A DNA stretch of 64,000 nucleotides from Malacoplasma muris (GCF_046774425.1 NZ_CP177248.1:310001-374000), one strand, 5' to 3'; positions 31,303 through 42,788 are shown, counted from the stretch's first letter. Numbers and translations are program-made. The notes: generated by a model from the letters alone, not told the origin.

Positions 31303-32544
31303 ATGGGTAAAAAAAGGATAAGAAAACAAAATAAAATTTTATATATAATTTTAATTTTTATTTTATTATGTTTGATAGGTGGAGTAATATATTATTTTAT
31401 TTTTTATAAAGAAAATGTTAAATCTGAAAATAATAATAAACCATTGATTGATAAACCAATAGGAGATAATTTATATAGTGTTAATCAAGAAAATGGATTT
31501 ATTATAAAAAATTATTCTTTAGTTGAACATAACATTTTAGAAAATCCTGCAATAGATTTGTATGATAATGATGTTTATAAATATATTAGATATTCAGTTA
31601 GTGATCATAATCCTATCGGATTTAATTTAACTATTGATCAAAATGAGTTTTATAAAATTGGTCATTGAAATACACTTAATTTTAATTTATTAAAAAATAA
31701 TCCTAGTGCAAAAGAAAAAGAACATGCTATGAATATAGCTAAAATAGTGAATTATTTTAAATTTGATTTAATAGGAATGACAGAAATTAATAAAAATGTT
31801 ATTACTGAAGCCAATGCTATTGAGGCAAATAACCCAGCAAGTAATTTTGTTAATTTAATAAACGATTTAGTACCAGAATCTAGAAAAAATCAGTATCACT
31901 ATAATATTATTGTTTCAAAGAATACAAATTCTTTATATGCTAAAAGTGGTCAATCAAAACAAGTAGCTATTTTGTATAATACAAAAAAATTTAAACTGAG
32001 TGAAGCAAATAATACAAATGATGCATTAATTGGTAGTGGAACTTTTTATTCAAATGCATCTGTTAATGACAATGGCATTGATAGAGATTATGTTAGAGCG
32101 CCTTTTGGAAGTAAATTTCAAACGATTAATAATGTCAATAATAAAGAGTTTGTTGTGAGTTTTAGTCATTTTGATAGTCCTGGAAGTAGTCAGGATTCAG
32201 TAGATTATGGCCTAATAGATGGTATTGGGAAGCAAGAATATTTTGAGGCACAACAAATAGATAAAGTTATTGAAGAGTTTAGAACATTATATAATACCAA
32301 TAATGTTATTTTTATGGGTGACACTAATATAAAAACAGGTAAACAAAATTTGGCTTTTAATATTCAAAAATTATCTAGTTTAAATTATAAATTTGCATTT
32401 GATGATAATGATTATTACAATACTTCATTAGCTACAGTAGCAACTGTTAATAAGTATCCAAATGATCAGTTAAAATGATATTCTAATGCTTATGATAAAA
32501 TAATTTATCGATTAGATGAGTTTCAAACAACTATTGGGAAATAG
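31303..32544 (+). CDS. membrane nuclease, EEP superfamily (MnuA-like), permuted motifs
   Basis: 413 residues from ATG 31303 (AGGAG at 31294-31298). A basic start and a membrane segment (about 14-35) anchor it with the rest outside. The motifs of endonuclease/exonuclease/phosphatase enzymes are present: HWN (121-123), TEIN with E161, SHFD (288-291), GDTN (339-342) and AYDKIIY (396-402). The family's closing motif, SDHNPI, sits at 100-105, before the others, and nothing like it follows at the C terminus. Mycoplasma surface nucleases (MnuA of M. pulmonis) degrade host nucleic acid to supply nucleotide precursors; the same role is likely here. Several TGA codons are Trp. Alternative: an EEP phosphodiesterase. 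Confidence 0.82.
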
Positions 32545-32644
32545 TTAGTATTGAAAATACAATTAAGTTATTAATTTTATATAAAAATGTAAGTAAAATA
32601 ATAATAAAATTAAATATGTTATTATATTGGAAGAGTAACTTGCT

Positions 32645-33895
32645 ATGAATAAATTTAATTATAATAAAACTTTAACTTTTTATGGTTATAGTAATGTTAA
32701 AGTTGTAAAACTATTAGGTTCATTTTATTTTTGTAATAAATTATTTTTATTGTTTTTAGAAGAAAAAGATAATTTACTATTTAATTCTTTATTTGTAATA
32801 AAAGATGGGAAAATTATTGATTATATTTGTAATTTTATAGATCAACAATTTAATTTTGAATCATCATCAATTATGGATGGTAGTTTTTTTAGCAAAAACT
32901 TAAAACCATATTTATTTTATACTGGATCTATTATGGATGAAAATGGTAATTTTAAATCAGTAATTGTAAGATCAGATTTTAGTCCAATTAATAATTTAAT
33001 TAGTCATAAGACTGAATTGAGAGTGGATTTTAATAATGTTAAAAAATATAATCGAAATATTTCAAACCCTTTTGTATTTTCTTACAATAATAGATATTAT
33101 TTATTAGTTGTATCTAATAATTTAGAAACTAATAATGCAACATTATTATTGTTTAGTTTAAGCGATTTTTTGAATAATCCAAGATTTATAAAAGAGATTA
33201 ATATTAAAGATATATATGAAACAATTGATAGTATACATTTAAAAGTGATGGGTGATAGTATATTATTATTTATTACTTCAACTTTTAAAAATAAATCTAC
33301 TAAAGATCCTTTGAATGGTCAAATATCTTTTTATTCAATAATAGAGGATTTACATAATTTTTTTAATGATAAAGATGAAATTTATTTTATAACAAATTTT
33401 AATAAAGTTGATGTTTCAGATAATTTTATTTATCCTTTGATTTATTCAATTAATAATGTAAATTATTTATTGGGTGTTGTATCAGATAGTGTTAATAATA
33501 ATTTGATTACAAGCCCTAAAGTCTTTTCTTTTGATGGAAATAAAATAAAATTAACTCTTAATGAAGTTAGTAAGAAATTAATCTCTAAAATATTTGATAA
33601 TAGAGTTTTATTCCGTGAATTATATTTAGAGGATGATCATAAAATTGAATTGTTAGATGATCAAAAATTATTGTTTACTATAAGTTATGATGGTTTTGAT
33701 CTAAAAATAGAAAATCATACAACATTGAAAATAGATGAATCATACATTTTAGTAAATAAAGATAAATGTAATGTTAAGGTGCTAGTTGATACAAATGTTT
33801 TAGAAATATATATTGATAATTTTTGTGTTTATACAGCAATTATACATATAGAGAAAAAGATTTTAATGCATAAAAACTTTATAGTTAAAATTTAA
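32645..33895 (+). CDS. degenerate GH32-like protein (sucrose hydrolase fold)
   Basis: 416 residues from ATG 32645. The order of blocks resembles glycoside hydrolase family 32 (sucrose-6-phosphate hydrolase): MDGSFFSKN then PYLFYTGSIMDENG (about 77-100), a barrel block near 140 ending SNPFVF where family members have RDP, and a C-terminal beta-sandwich with VLVDTNVLEIYIDN. The N-terminal WMNDPNG nucleophile motif is absent, RDP has become SNP, and no ECP is seen, so catalysis as a normal sucrase is unlikely. No signal peptide. It may bind sugar or be a retired enzyme that keeps an intact frame. It lies between the nuclease and clpB genes, each with its own signals. Confidence 0.5.
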   Translation: MNKFNYNKTLTFYGYSNVKVVKLLGSFYFCNKLFLLFLEEKDNLLFNSLFVIKDGKIIDYICNFIDQQFNFESSSIMDGSFFSKNLKPYLFYTGSIMDENGNFKSVIVRSDFSPINNLISHKTELRVDFNNVKKYNRNISNPFVFSYNNRYYLLVVSNNLETNNATLLLFSLSDFLNNPRFIKEINIKDIYETIDSIHLKVMGDSILLFITSTFKNKSTKDPLNGQISFYSIIEDLHNFFNDKDEIYFITNFNKVDVSDNFIYPLIYSINNVNYLLGVVSDSVNNNLITSPKVFSFDGNKIKLTLNEVSKKLISKIFDNRVLFRELYLEDDHKIELLDDQKLLFTISYDGFDLKIENHTTLKIDESYILVNKDKCNVKVLVDTNVLEIYIDNFCVYTAIIHIEKKILMHKNFIVKI

Positions 33896-33920
33896 AAGAT
33901 AGTTTTGAACTATCTTTTTT
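33894..33920 (+). terminator. terminator of GH32-like gene
   Basis: 11-bp stem AAAAGATAGTT (33894-33904) with AACTATCTTTT (33908-33918), overlapping the stop codon, then T run. Confidence 0.87.
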
Positions 33921-33942
33921 ATTTACAAAAAATATTTAAAAA

Positions 33943-33969
33943 TTAGCACTCAAATATGCAAAGTGCTAA
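33943..33969 (+). promoter_or_regulatory. CIRCE operator (HrcA site) of clpB
   Basis: TTAGCACTC, nine bases, then AAGTGCTAA. It matches the CIRCE consensus (TTAGCACTC-N9-GAGTGCTAA) at 17 of 18 arm positions. A TATAAT box follows at 33978-33983, so bound HrcA repressor would cover the -35 region and heat would release it. This shows directly that clpB is in the HrcA heat-shock regulon here. Confidence 0.93.
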
Positions 33970-33977
33970 ATATGGTG

Positions 33978-33983
33978 TATAAT
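33978..33983 (+). promoter_or_regulatory. -10 box of clpB
   Basis: TATAAT nine bases after the CIRCE element and 34 bases before the clpB start. The -35 region would overlap the right half of CIRCE. Confidence 0.7.
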
Positions 33984-34016
33984 CTATTAAACTAGCAAAT
34001 AATGGAGGTATATCAT

Positions 34017-36143
34017 ATGGAATTTAATTTTGAACCTAGTGATAATAGAAGTGCATTAGAAAAATACACACGTAATTTGAACCAAGATGTTGAAAACAAT
34101 AAGTTAAATAATGTTATTGGTCGTGAAGAAGAAATAAGAAGAATTATTGAAATATTATCTAGACGTGAAAAAAATAATCCTATTCTGATTGGAGAACCAG
34201 GTGTTGGTAAAACAGCAATTGTAGAAGGTTTTGTAAGAAGAATTATTTCAAAGGATGTTCCAGGTAATTTAAAAAATTGTGTTGTATATGAAGTGAATTT
34301 ATCATCAATTATAGCTGGTGCATCGTTTCAAGGCGAATTTGAAAAAAGAATAAATAATTTAATTAATGAAGCTAGAAAAAAAGATGCAAATATTATTTTG
34401 TTTATTGATGAAATTCATCAGTTAATGGGTATGGGTAAAACAGGTCCCAATTCTGGGATGGATGCAGCAAACATTATTAAACCCTTGATGGCTCGTGGTG
34501 AAATTAAAATTATTGGTGCAACTACTTTACAAGAATATAAGCAGTATATTGAAAAAGATGGAGCTCTTGAGAGAAGATTTCAAAAAATATTAGTAGATGA
34601 ACCAACTCCTAATGAAGCATTAGCTATTATGAGAGGTTTAAAAGAAAAATGAGAAATTTTTCATAATGTAAGAATTACAGATAATGCATTAATAGCTGCT
34701 GTTAAATTGTCTGAACGTTATATATCTGATAAATATTTACCAGATAAAGCAATTGATTTAATAGATGAAGCTGCTGCAAAAATTAAAACACAAGCTCATA
34801 GTGCTCCTGTAGAACTTGATACAATAAATCGTGAAGTGTTTTTATTAGAAGCTGAAAAAATAGCCTTGAATAAAGAAAAGCATGATTCATCAATTAATAG
34901 AATAAATGAAATTGATAAAAGACTACAACAATTAAGGTTATCTCAAGATAAATTAACTAAAGAATGAGAATTACAAAAAGAACAACAAGCAAAACTTGCA
35001 AAGGTTAAAAATGATATTGAGCAAAACACTCATTCAGTTGAAATGTATCAAAACCAAGGAGACTATGTTCAAGCTTCAAAAATAATGTATCAAGATTTGC
35101 CTAAATTAAAAAAGCAACTAGAAGATATTGAAAAAGAAATTTCTTTAAATAAAAATCTATTGATAAAAGATTATGTTGATGAAACAGATGTTGCAAGTGT
35201 TATTAGTAGAATGACTAAAATACCTTTAGAAAAAATATCTGAATCTGAAAATGAAAAACTATTAAAACTAAAAGATAATTTAAAACTTAGAGTTAAAGGA
35301 CAAGATAATGCAATAAATTTAGTTGTTGATACAGTTTTAAAAAATCGTGTTGGTATTAATAACCCAAATAGACCAATAGGTAGTTTTATGTTTGTTGGTC
35401 CAACAGGTGTTGGTAAAACAGAACTTGCAAAATCCTTAGCATACAATTTATTTAATAGTGAAAAAGCTATGGTAAGAATTAATATGAGTGAGTATATGGA
35501 AAAACACTCTGTTAGTAGATTAATTGGTGCTCCTCCAGGATATATAGGATATGAACAATCTGGTGAATTGAGTGAAGCTGTTAGAAGAAAACCATATTCG
35601 ATTGTTTTATTAGATGAAATAGAAAAAGCTCATCCCGATATTTTAAATTTATTGTTGCAAATATTAGATGATGGTCAATTAAAAGATGCACAAGGTAGAT
35701 TTATTAATTTTAAAAATACAATAATTATTATGACATCAAATGTGGGATCTACATTTGTAATTGATAATAAAATGGATGAATTTAATAAAATATTAAAAGC
35801 AACATTTAAACCTGAATTTTTAAATAGAATAGATGAAATTGTTGATTTTAATCCAATATCTATTGAAATTGCCAATGATATATCTGTTAAATTGTTAAAA
35901 GAATTATCAAATCGTTTGAAGGAAAATAATTATAATATACATTTTTCAGACAATATTGTAGGTTATATTACAGAAAATGGATATGATAAAGAATATGGTG
36001 CAAGACCACTAAACAGATTTATTCAAAAAAATCTTGAAACTTACATAACAAATCAAATAATTAAAAAAATAATAGTTCCAAATCAATCTATTTTAATAGA
36101 TTATGATAAAAAACTTGGATTACAAGTTAAAAAACAATCTTAA
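34017..36143 (+). CDS. clpB: ATP-dependent chaperone ClpB (no N-terminal domain)
   Basis: 708 residues from ATG 34017, with GGAGG at 34004-34008. AAA+ disaggregase that, with DnaK, pulls proteins out of aggregates. First ATPase domain: Walker A GEPGVGKT (59-66) and Walker B IILFIDE. A coiled-coil middle domain (about 270-400) marks it as ClpB rather than ClpA or ClpC. Second domain: Walker A GPTGVGKT (461-468), Walker B IVLLDE and the pore loop GAPPGYIGYE. The N-terminal substrate domain of about 145 residues is missing, as is usual in mycoplasma ClpB. TGA at 34650 and 34965 is Trp. Regulated by CIRCE. Confidence 0.95.
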
Positions 36144-36172
36144 TAAAAAAACCTCAAATTGAGGTTTTTTTA
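36144..36172. repeat. left target duplication of IS copy 1 (clpB terminator)
   Basis: 29-bp perfect inverted repeat (A-run, CCTCAA, TTGAGG, T-run) directly after the clpB stop. It is the clpB terminator. The same 29 bases recur at 37352-37380 on the other side of the IS, so they are the target-site duplication. Confidence 0.93.
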
Positions 36173-37351
36173 GCTCGATTGAAATATGAAGTGCAACACA
36201 TATTGTAAAATATATGTGCACTTCATTTTTTTTGTTTACAAAAATAGGACAAAAGAAAAAGGTGCCCTTAGTTTTCCACAACAGCGAGACACCCACTATG
36301 TTATACAACCATTTATCAGAAAAAGAAAGAGCATTAATTGAATTTATGTTCTACCAAGAAGAAGATCTTTTAAATTCAATTGCAAAAGAATTGAATAGAC
36401 ACAGATCTACAATATCAAGAGAATTAAAAAGAAATGAAACTTGTGGAATATATAATTCTAATAATGCTCACAAAAAATACTTAAATAGAAAATGAAATTC
36501 TCATGCTTTTTATCTTGATAGATACAAAAGCTTTACAGATCTATTTTTAGAAAAATTTAGAGAAATAGATTATGGAGTTGAAGCAACTTGTCATTATATT
36601 AAAAAAAATTATCCTTGTGTCAAAACACCAAGTTCTAGACAAGTTTTTAATTGAATAAAATCCAATAGATGAAAATTAAAAAGATCAGATAGGCTTAGAA
36701 AAGGATATGTAAAAGGAAGAAAAAGACATAAGGGTATGTTTTCTAAATTTGATGAAAAATATGTATTTCCTTTTTGAGCTAGACCTTCCAAAATAGAAAA
36801 AAGAGAAGAATATGGACATTTTGAAGCAGATTTAATTATTGGAAAAAGAAAAGCTGGATATAGTAATTTGCTAACTCTAGTAGAAAGAGTTACAAGAATG
36901 ACATATATTATTAAAGTCAAAAATAAAAATTCTTTTACAATAAATTCAACAATTAAAAAATTGGTTGAAGAAAATAATTTAGAAGTAAAAACAATCACAA
37001 TAGATAATGGAATTGAATTTAATAAAATAGGAATTCTTGCCTATTGATTAAATTGCAAAATTTATTATTGTGAACCATATGCTTCATTTCAAAGAGGAAG
37101 CAATGAAAATGCAAATGGTCTTATTAGAAGAATATATAAAAAAGGAACAGACTTTGATTTATTAACAGATGATGATGTAGTTAGACTACAAAATAGAATA
37201 AACTTCATGCCAAGAAAAATGTTTGGTTTTAAATCAAGTTATGAAATAAATAAACATTATATAGAAAGGTAATAAAAACTCATAACCATTTTATTGGCTA
37301 TGAGTTATAAGTTGTGCTATTATGATGTTGCACTTCATATTTCATTTAGGG
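36173..37351 (+). mobile_element. IS30-type element (IS1630-like), copy 1
   Basis: 1,179 bp, bounded by exact 29-bp duplications. Left end GCTCGATTGAAATATGAAG, right end complement CCCTAAATGAAATATGAAG; the inner 18 bases of the ends (TGAAATATGAAGTGCAAC) pair perfectly. Inside the left end an imperfect hairpin with a long T run (about 36186-36233) lies before the transposase and may block read-through from outside. Three near-identical copies occur in the window (also 49587 and 61120). IS1630 of M. fermentans is known to target and duplicate inverted repeats of variable length, and this element behaves the same way. Confidence 0.93.
36298..37272 (+). CDS. IS30 family transposase, copy 1
   Basis: 324 residues from ATG 36298 to TAA 37270; no strong ribosome site, so an upstream start is possible. 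The N-terminal helix-turn-helix typical of IS30 is NSIAKELNRHRSTISREL (about 26-43). The DDE catalytic residues are in YGHFEADLIIGK, ITIDNGIEF and the GSNENANGLIRR block. Six or more TGA codons encode Trp. The frame is intact, so the copy may be active. An open frame on the opposite strand inside it (36609-36998) is a shadow. Confidence 0.92.
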
Positions 37352-37380
37352 TAAAAAAACCTCAAATTGAGGTTTTTTTA
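37352..37380. repeat. right target duplication of IS copy 1
   Basis: Exact copy of 36144-36172. The hairpin and T run are whole, so it can stop transcription leaving the IS before the aldehyde dehydrogenase gene. Confidence 0.93.
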
Positions 37381-37474
37381 TTTATCTTTCTGTTATATTT
37401 TTTTATTTTTTATCTAAATCAAAATAAAGCTTTAAAATTAAAGTATTTAATAAATATATTAAAATGAGGAATCT

Positions 37475-38986
37475 ATGACAAATAAGTATACAGTAATTTC
37501 AAATGTTTTTAAAAACAAATATGAAAATTATATTGGAGGGCATTGAGTTGCTCCAATTGAAGGAAAATACATTGATAATACTTCACCCATTAATGGTAAA
37601 GTTTTATGTAAAGTTCCATATTCTACAGATGCAGATATTGAAAAAGCTTTAGATGCAGCACATGCTGCAAAAGAAAAATGAGCTAATACAAGTCCTGCTG
37701 AAAGATCTAGAATTTTATTAAGAATTGCAGATAAAATTGAAGCAAATTTAGAACTAATAGCATATGCTGAAACATGAGATAATGGTAAACCTATTAGAGA
37801 AACATTAAATGCTGATATTCCATTAGCAATTGATCATTTTAGATATTTTGCAGGATGTATTAGAGCACAAGAAGGTACAGTTGCTGAAATTGATAAAGAT
37901 ACAGTAGCTTATCACTTTCATGAACCTTTAGGAGTGGTTGCACAAATTATTCCTTGAAACTTTCCAATTTTAATGGCAGCTTGAAAAATCGCTCCTGCAT
38001 TAGCTGCTGGTAATTGTATAGTTTTAAAACCTGCAAGTGCAACACCTGCAAGTATTTTGGTATTGTTAGAAATCATTGGAGATTTGTTACCTCCAGGTGT
38101 TTTAAATGTTATTAATGGTAGTGGTGCAAAAATTGGTAAAACTTTAGCTACTAGTCCAAGAATTGCAAAAGTTGCTTTTACAGGAAGTACTGAAGTTGGA
38201 AGACAAATTATGCAATATGCAACTGAAAATATTATTCCATCTACTTTAGAACTTGGTGGAAAGTCTCCAAACATTTTCTTTGAAGATGTTATGGATAAAG
38301 ATGATGACTATTTAGATAAAGCAATTGAAGGCTTGGTATTATTTGCATTTAACCAAGGTGAAGTTTGTACATGTCCAAGTAGGGCTTTAATTCATGAAAA
38401 AATATATGACAAATTTATGGAGAGAGTTTTAAAAAGAGTTGCTGCAATAAAAGTTGGAAATCCATTGGAAATGGATACAATGATGGGTGCACAAGTTGAT
38501 AATAAACAAGTTGAAACAATATTAAATTACATTAATATTGGAAAAGAAGAAGGCGCAACTTGTTTAATTGGTGGAGAAAAAAACAATCTGCCCGGAGAAC
38601 TTGCAAATGGATGTTATATAAAACCAACTATTTTTAAAGGTAATAACAAAATGAGAATTTTTCAAGAAGAAATTTTTGGTCCAGTGCTTGCTGTAACTAC
38701 TTTTAAAGATGACAAAGAAGCTTTAGAAATAGCAAATGATACAGTTTATGGTTTAGGTAGTGGTGTTTGAACTAGAGATATAAATAGAGCTTATAGATTT
38801 GGAAGAGGAATTAAAGCTGGTAGAGTTTGAACAAATTGTTATCATCAATATCCAGCACATGCTGCTTTTGGTGGATATAAACTTTCAGGTATAGGACGTG
38901 AAACTCATAAAATGATTCTTGATCATTACCAACAAACTAAAAATATCTTAGTAAGTTATTCAACAAAGAAATTAGGATTTTTTTAA
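37475..38986 (+). CDS. aldehyde dehydrogenase, AldB-like
   Basis: 503 residues from ATG 37475. NAD(P)-dependent oxidation of an aldehyde to its acid. Family marks are QIIPWNFPI (near 150, Trp is TGA), KPASATPAS, FTGSTEVGRQI, the general base E259 in LELGGKSPNIF, the catalytic C298 in FNQGEVCTCPSR, and EEIFGPVLAVTTF. The stretch NQGEVCTCPSRAL and the end HYQQTKNILVSYS closely match E. coli AldB and Pseudomonas ExaC acetaldehyde dehydrogenases. The start lies 95 bases after the IS duplication. Codon use looks like the neighbours. Such enzymes are uncommon in Mollicutes, so lateral gain is possible. Confidence 0.9.
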
Positions 38987-39014
38987 TACAATTTCTTGAT
39001 TGTATTAATAATGT

Positions 39015-39047
39015 AAATCTATAACTTTTAGTAGTTATAGATTTTTT
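39015..39047 (+). terminator. terminator of aldehyde dehydrogenase gene
   Basis: 11-bp stem AAATCTATAAC (39015-39025) with GTTATAGATTT (39034-39044) and T run. A second smaller hairpin (AATACAAT/ATTGTATT, 38985-39006) begins at the stop codon. Confidence 0.82.
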
Positions 39048-39173
39048 ATTTTGTTACTATTGCATTAATCATAATAAATATATAAAATTCATATTCTACT
39101 TGCACTATTGAATTAGTAATTTTAGAATAATATAATTTTAATAGTATTATTGACTTATTTTTAGGAGTAATTT

Positions 39174-42100
39174 ATGGCTAAAAGGTCTTTAAATATTTTA
39201 TGCTCTTGTATAACTAGTTTCTTAGTATCAGCACTAACTATAACACCTACAATATACTTTAATCAAACAAGTTTACAATCATCTAATAATATTGATAATA
39301 GCATTAATTCATTAACTTCTACATCTGCAACTACTAATAAATCATCACTATTTGTTAGTAATAGGAATAGTGATTATGAAAGTCCAAATGGAATAGTGCA
39401 ACTAAAAAAGGATGCAAATAATCAAACTGCTCTTGAATTTGTTTCATACTTTAATAGTGTTTATTGAACATACAATATGGTTTCAGCAACAACAGAAACA
39501 AATAAATCAATTTTAAGTTTACAGCCTGATTTTAAAAGCTTATATAGTACTAGTGTTAAGTATAATCCTTACTCTAACACATTTTTTGTCTATGGTACAT
39601 ATATAACAACTAACAATGATAATAAGGCTGCATATTTATTTCAATTAGATGCTAATACAGGTAGAGAGATAATTATTAATAATTCTCCTTCTACTTCTCT
39701 TTGAGTTGAAAAACAATATATAAAAGAAATTGAAGGCATAGTGATGTATGGGGCAACTAATAGTGTTTTAGTAATACCAAAATATGAGTATTGAGCATCA
39801 CCTATTACTAATACTGTACTTTATAGAGTTAATTTTAGTGCATACACTTCTGTTTGGCTTAAATTTAAAACATGAGATATTTATCCTGCTGTCTTTGATA
39901 ATAATCTTAATAAAAATAATAATTTTAAAATAGGTTCAATATTTGAATTGGGAGACAATCTAGGTAGATGAGGTATGACAATATTAGATACTACAGATCC
40001 TGACACTTTAAAATATAAATATGCTTTTTTTGATGATCAAATATATTTCTATGGATTTTCAACTAATTGAGAGACAATATCAACTAAAAATCCTAGTAAT
40101 GCAGCACAAATATGAAGTAAAAACTATGGTGAGATATCAGTAGCAGATCCTGTTTTTTATAGAAATGATGCAACTGATACTTATACAATGATTGATATGA
40201 ATGTTAACCCTGTAACTGATTCATCTTTTATTAGTGGTGGTAACATCAACGCAACAGGAAGTAGTGAAGTTCGTATATCAACATTTACTTGAACTAAAGG
40301 TTTTAACCCCACAAATACTGTTACTAAAACTCAATTAACTAATAATAGCAAGGTTAATTATGTATATCAATTCAAAAAAGATGCAAAACATAATCTTTTA
40401 TATATGAGTTGTTATCCTTACAATGCAGAAACTACTACAGGAAGATCAATTAATACTTCTTCTACAAATTTGTTTTGTTTTTCTATTACTCCTGGGCAGA
40501 CAACCCTTACTTCTTTAGGATCAGTTTCCACTTCATACTCATTTACTGGTAAAAGAGCAATTTTAAATTTTTCAGTAATAAATGATTATCATATTGATGG
40601 ATTAAATCCTGAGAATGCTAGTGAAAAAAGTTCTTTGGTAAAAGAAGTATTAGCATATTCAACAAGCCATACAAGCATTACTATAGATACACCAATTGAA
40701 AATATTCATCAAAAAAGAGTAACTAATGCAAAAAATGCTAGTAATACTTGAACAAAGGGCAATGACATAGATTGAGGCCCTTTTGCAAAAGGTGATTATT
40801 TAACTACAGCAACTGCAAGTGGTCAAATTAATAAATTGCCAGGTGATGTTGATGAAACAGTAATTCCTAATTGAATAACATATACTAATGGTACTACAGC
40901 TGTAGATTATTTAACTAATTCTTTAGAAAATGTGACAGCTCCTAGTGGATATAGTTTATCAGCAAGTGGTAAAATAGCATACAATAATGAAACTGGTGCT
41001 TTAAAAGCAAGAGTAAAAAGTGAATTGGCAAAATGATGGTATGAAAAACCAACAACTGGAGCTCTTGAAGGATATGATAAAGTTGTAAACTATACAGATA
41101 TGGAAATTACTGGATTTGCTACTATAAGTTCATTAATGTTTAAATTAGTAACAAGTTCTGAAGTAGATGCTACTAAATGAGACAAAATTAATGGAGAATA
41201 TCTTGGAAAAAAATTGCCTAGTCAATTAACTGCACAACAATTTTTGGATGATTTTATTATTCAAGGAAATAAATTAAATGTAACTGTTAGTGATATTTTT
41301 CTTAGAACTGCAGATCAAGCAAAAGACAGTTCAAAAGCAATTGATATTGTTTATAATGATGTTAATGGAACATTAACTGTTGAATGAAACATGACAGATA
41401 AAAGCTCTCCAGGAATTACTCCAAGTTATTTAGCTGGAACTTATACATATACAGGTTTTTTAAGAACATCAAGTTATGCAGCAATAACTTTAGATAATAC
41501 AGCTTTTACTGCACTTAAAGCAAGAAAATTAGCTTATGAATTCACTATTGAAGATATGTTAAAAGTTGTTACTTTGTCAGATGGTTATAATACTGATATA
41601 GCCAATTGAGAATTGCAATATACAGAAAATCCAGGTACTGAAAATTACAATAATAATTTAATTAGTGGTACAACAGGTTTTACATTCTCTTATAAAAGAA
41701 CAAATGATATTCCTTCATCAATAGATGATACAATGTTAAAAGTTACAATTGATTCAACAAATGGAACAGGTTGTAAAAAACTTGAAGATTACATAGGTGG
41801 AGCAACTGTTTCATCAACATCTAACCCTGACCCAAAATTATCAGGAATTTATTTTGATGAAAAATATGCTAATTCTTTAACTGGTACAGAAACTGCAGAA
41901 AATGTTGATTCTAAAATAAATAATTTAATTTCTCAAACAATTAGTGTTGATTTAGATTGATTTAGTGTAAATCAATTTATACCTGTTAAAAACTCAGCTT
42001 TATCAGTTGATAATAAAGCTGTATATGATTTAACTTTAAAAGATGATATTACTAGTAATATTCAAATAACAAAAGATGGTATCACTAAACAAAGTTTAGT

Positions 42101-42788
42101 GATATCAAAATCATTGCAAGAAAAACTAAAACTAACACGTCCTAATATGTTGAAAATTAACTTTCAAGATGATTTAAGAGTTACCTTTAATTATCAGAGT
42201 GTTAATTATAATTGAAATTATGATATTGCTCCATCTGAAGGAACAAATTCAACAACTGTGGATTTTCAATCACTAGTAGAAAAAGTCAATCTTGATAGAG
42301 AAACAAATAAAATGGAATTACTTCCAACTGATTATCCGTCAGCATCAGCTTTTGTAGACAAATATATTAATAATATTGACTTATTCAAAAAAGACTTTAA
42401 TCTTATATCAAATGCAGGAGTGAAATTAACGTCTACAGGTACACCAACAGATCCAAGTTATTTTGAAATTACAGAAGTTGATATGATTGCAAATGATCAA
42501 AATGGAACAGTTTTAGTTAGATATAAATTGTATTATCCAAATTTAACAAGTTCTATAGAAGTAACTACATCACCTGAAATAACAATTACAGGTTTCCCAT
42601 CTTCTAGTATTACTATAACAATTTTAATTGTTGTAGTATCATCATTATTAATTTTATTAACTGCATTAGTTATTTGATGAATGTTTTACATAAATGTAAA
42701 AAGAAATAAAAAATTATATCAATATAGAGACAAATATAACAAAAAAACATTTGCAAAAATTTATAAAGATAAAGTTGTAAAAAATTAA
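39174..42788 (+). CDS. large surface protein with C-terminal anchor (1)
   Basis: 1,204 residues from ATG 39174, AGGAG at 39163-39167. A hydrophobic N-terminal stretch (about 8-30) would export it and a C-terminal membrane segment (about 1142-1168, SITITILIVVVSSLLILLTALVI, then basic residues) would anchor it, leaving about 1,100 residues outside. The middle is rich in Thr, Ser and Asn, with repeated units that contain LPS-type starts, NDVNGTLTV turns and a closing TGF, like the lipoprotein-17 domain. All Trp codons but two or three are TGA. First of three consecutive genes of this build; the next begins 28 bases after its stop. Probable adhesin or antigen. Confidence 0.78.

Noticed and set aside
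36609..36998. Open frame of 129 codons on the opposite strand inside the IS, present in all three copies
   Set aside because: It lies wholly within the transposase on the other strand and owes its repetition to the IS; no ribosome site or family match is seen.
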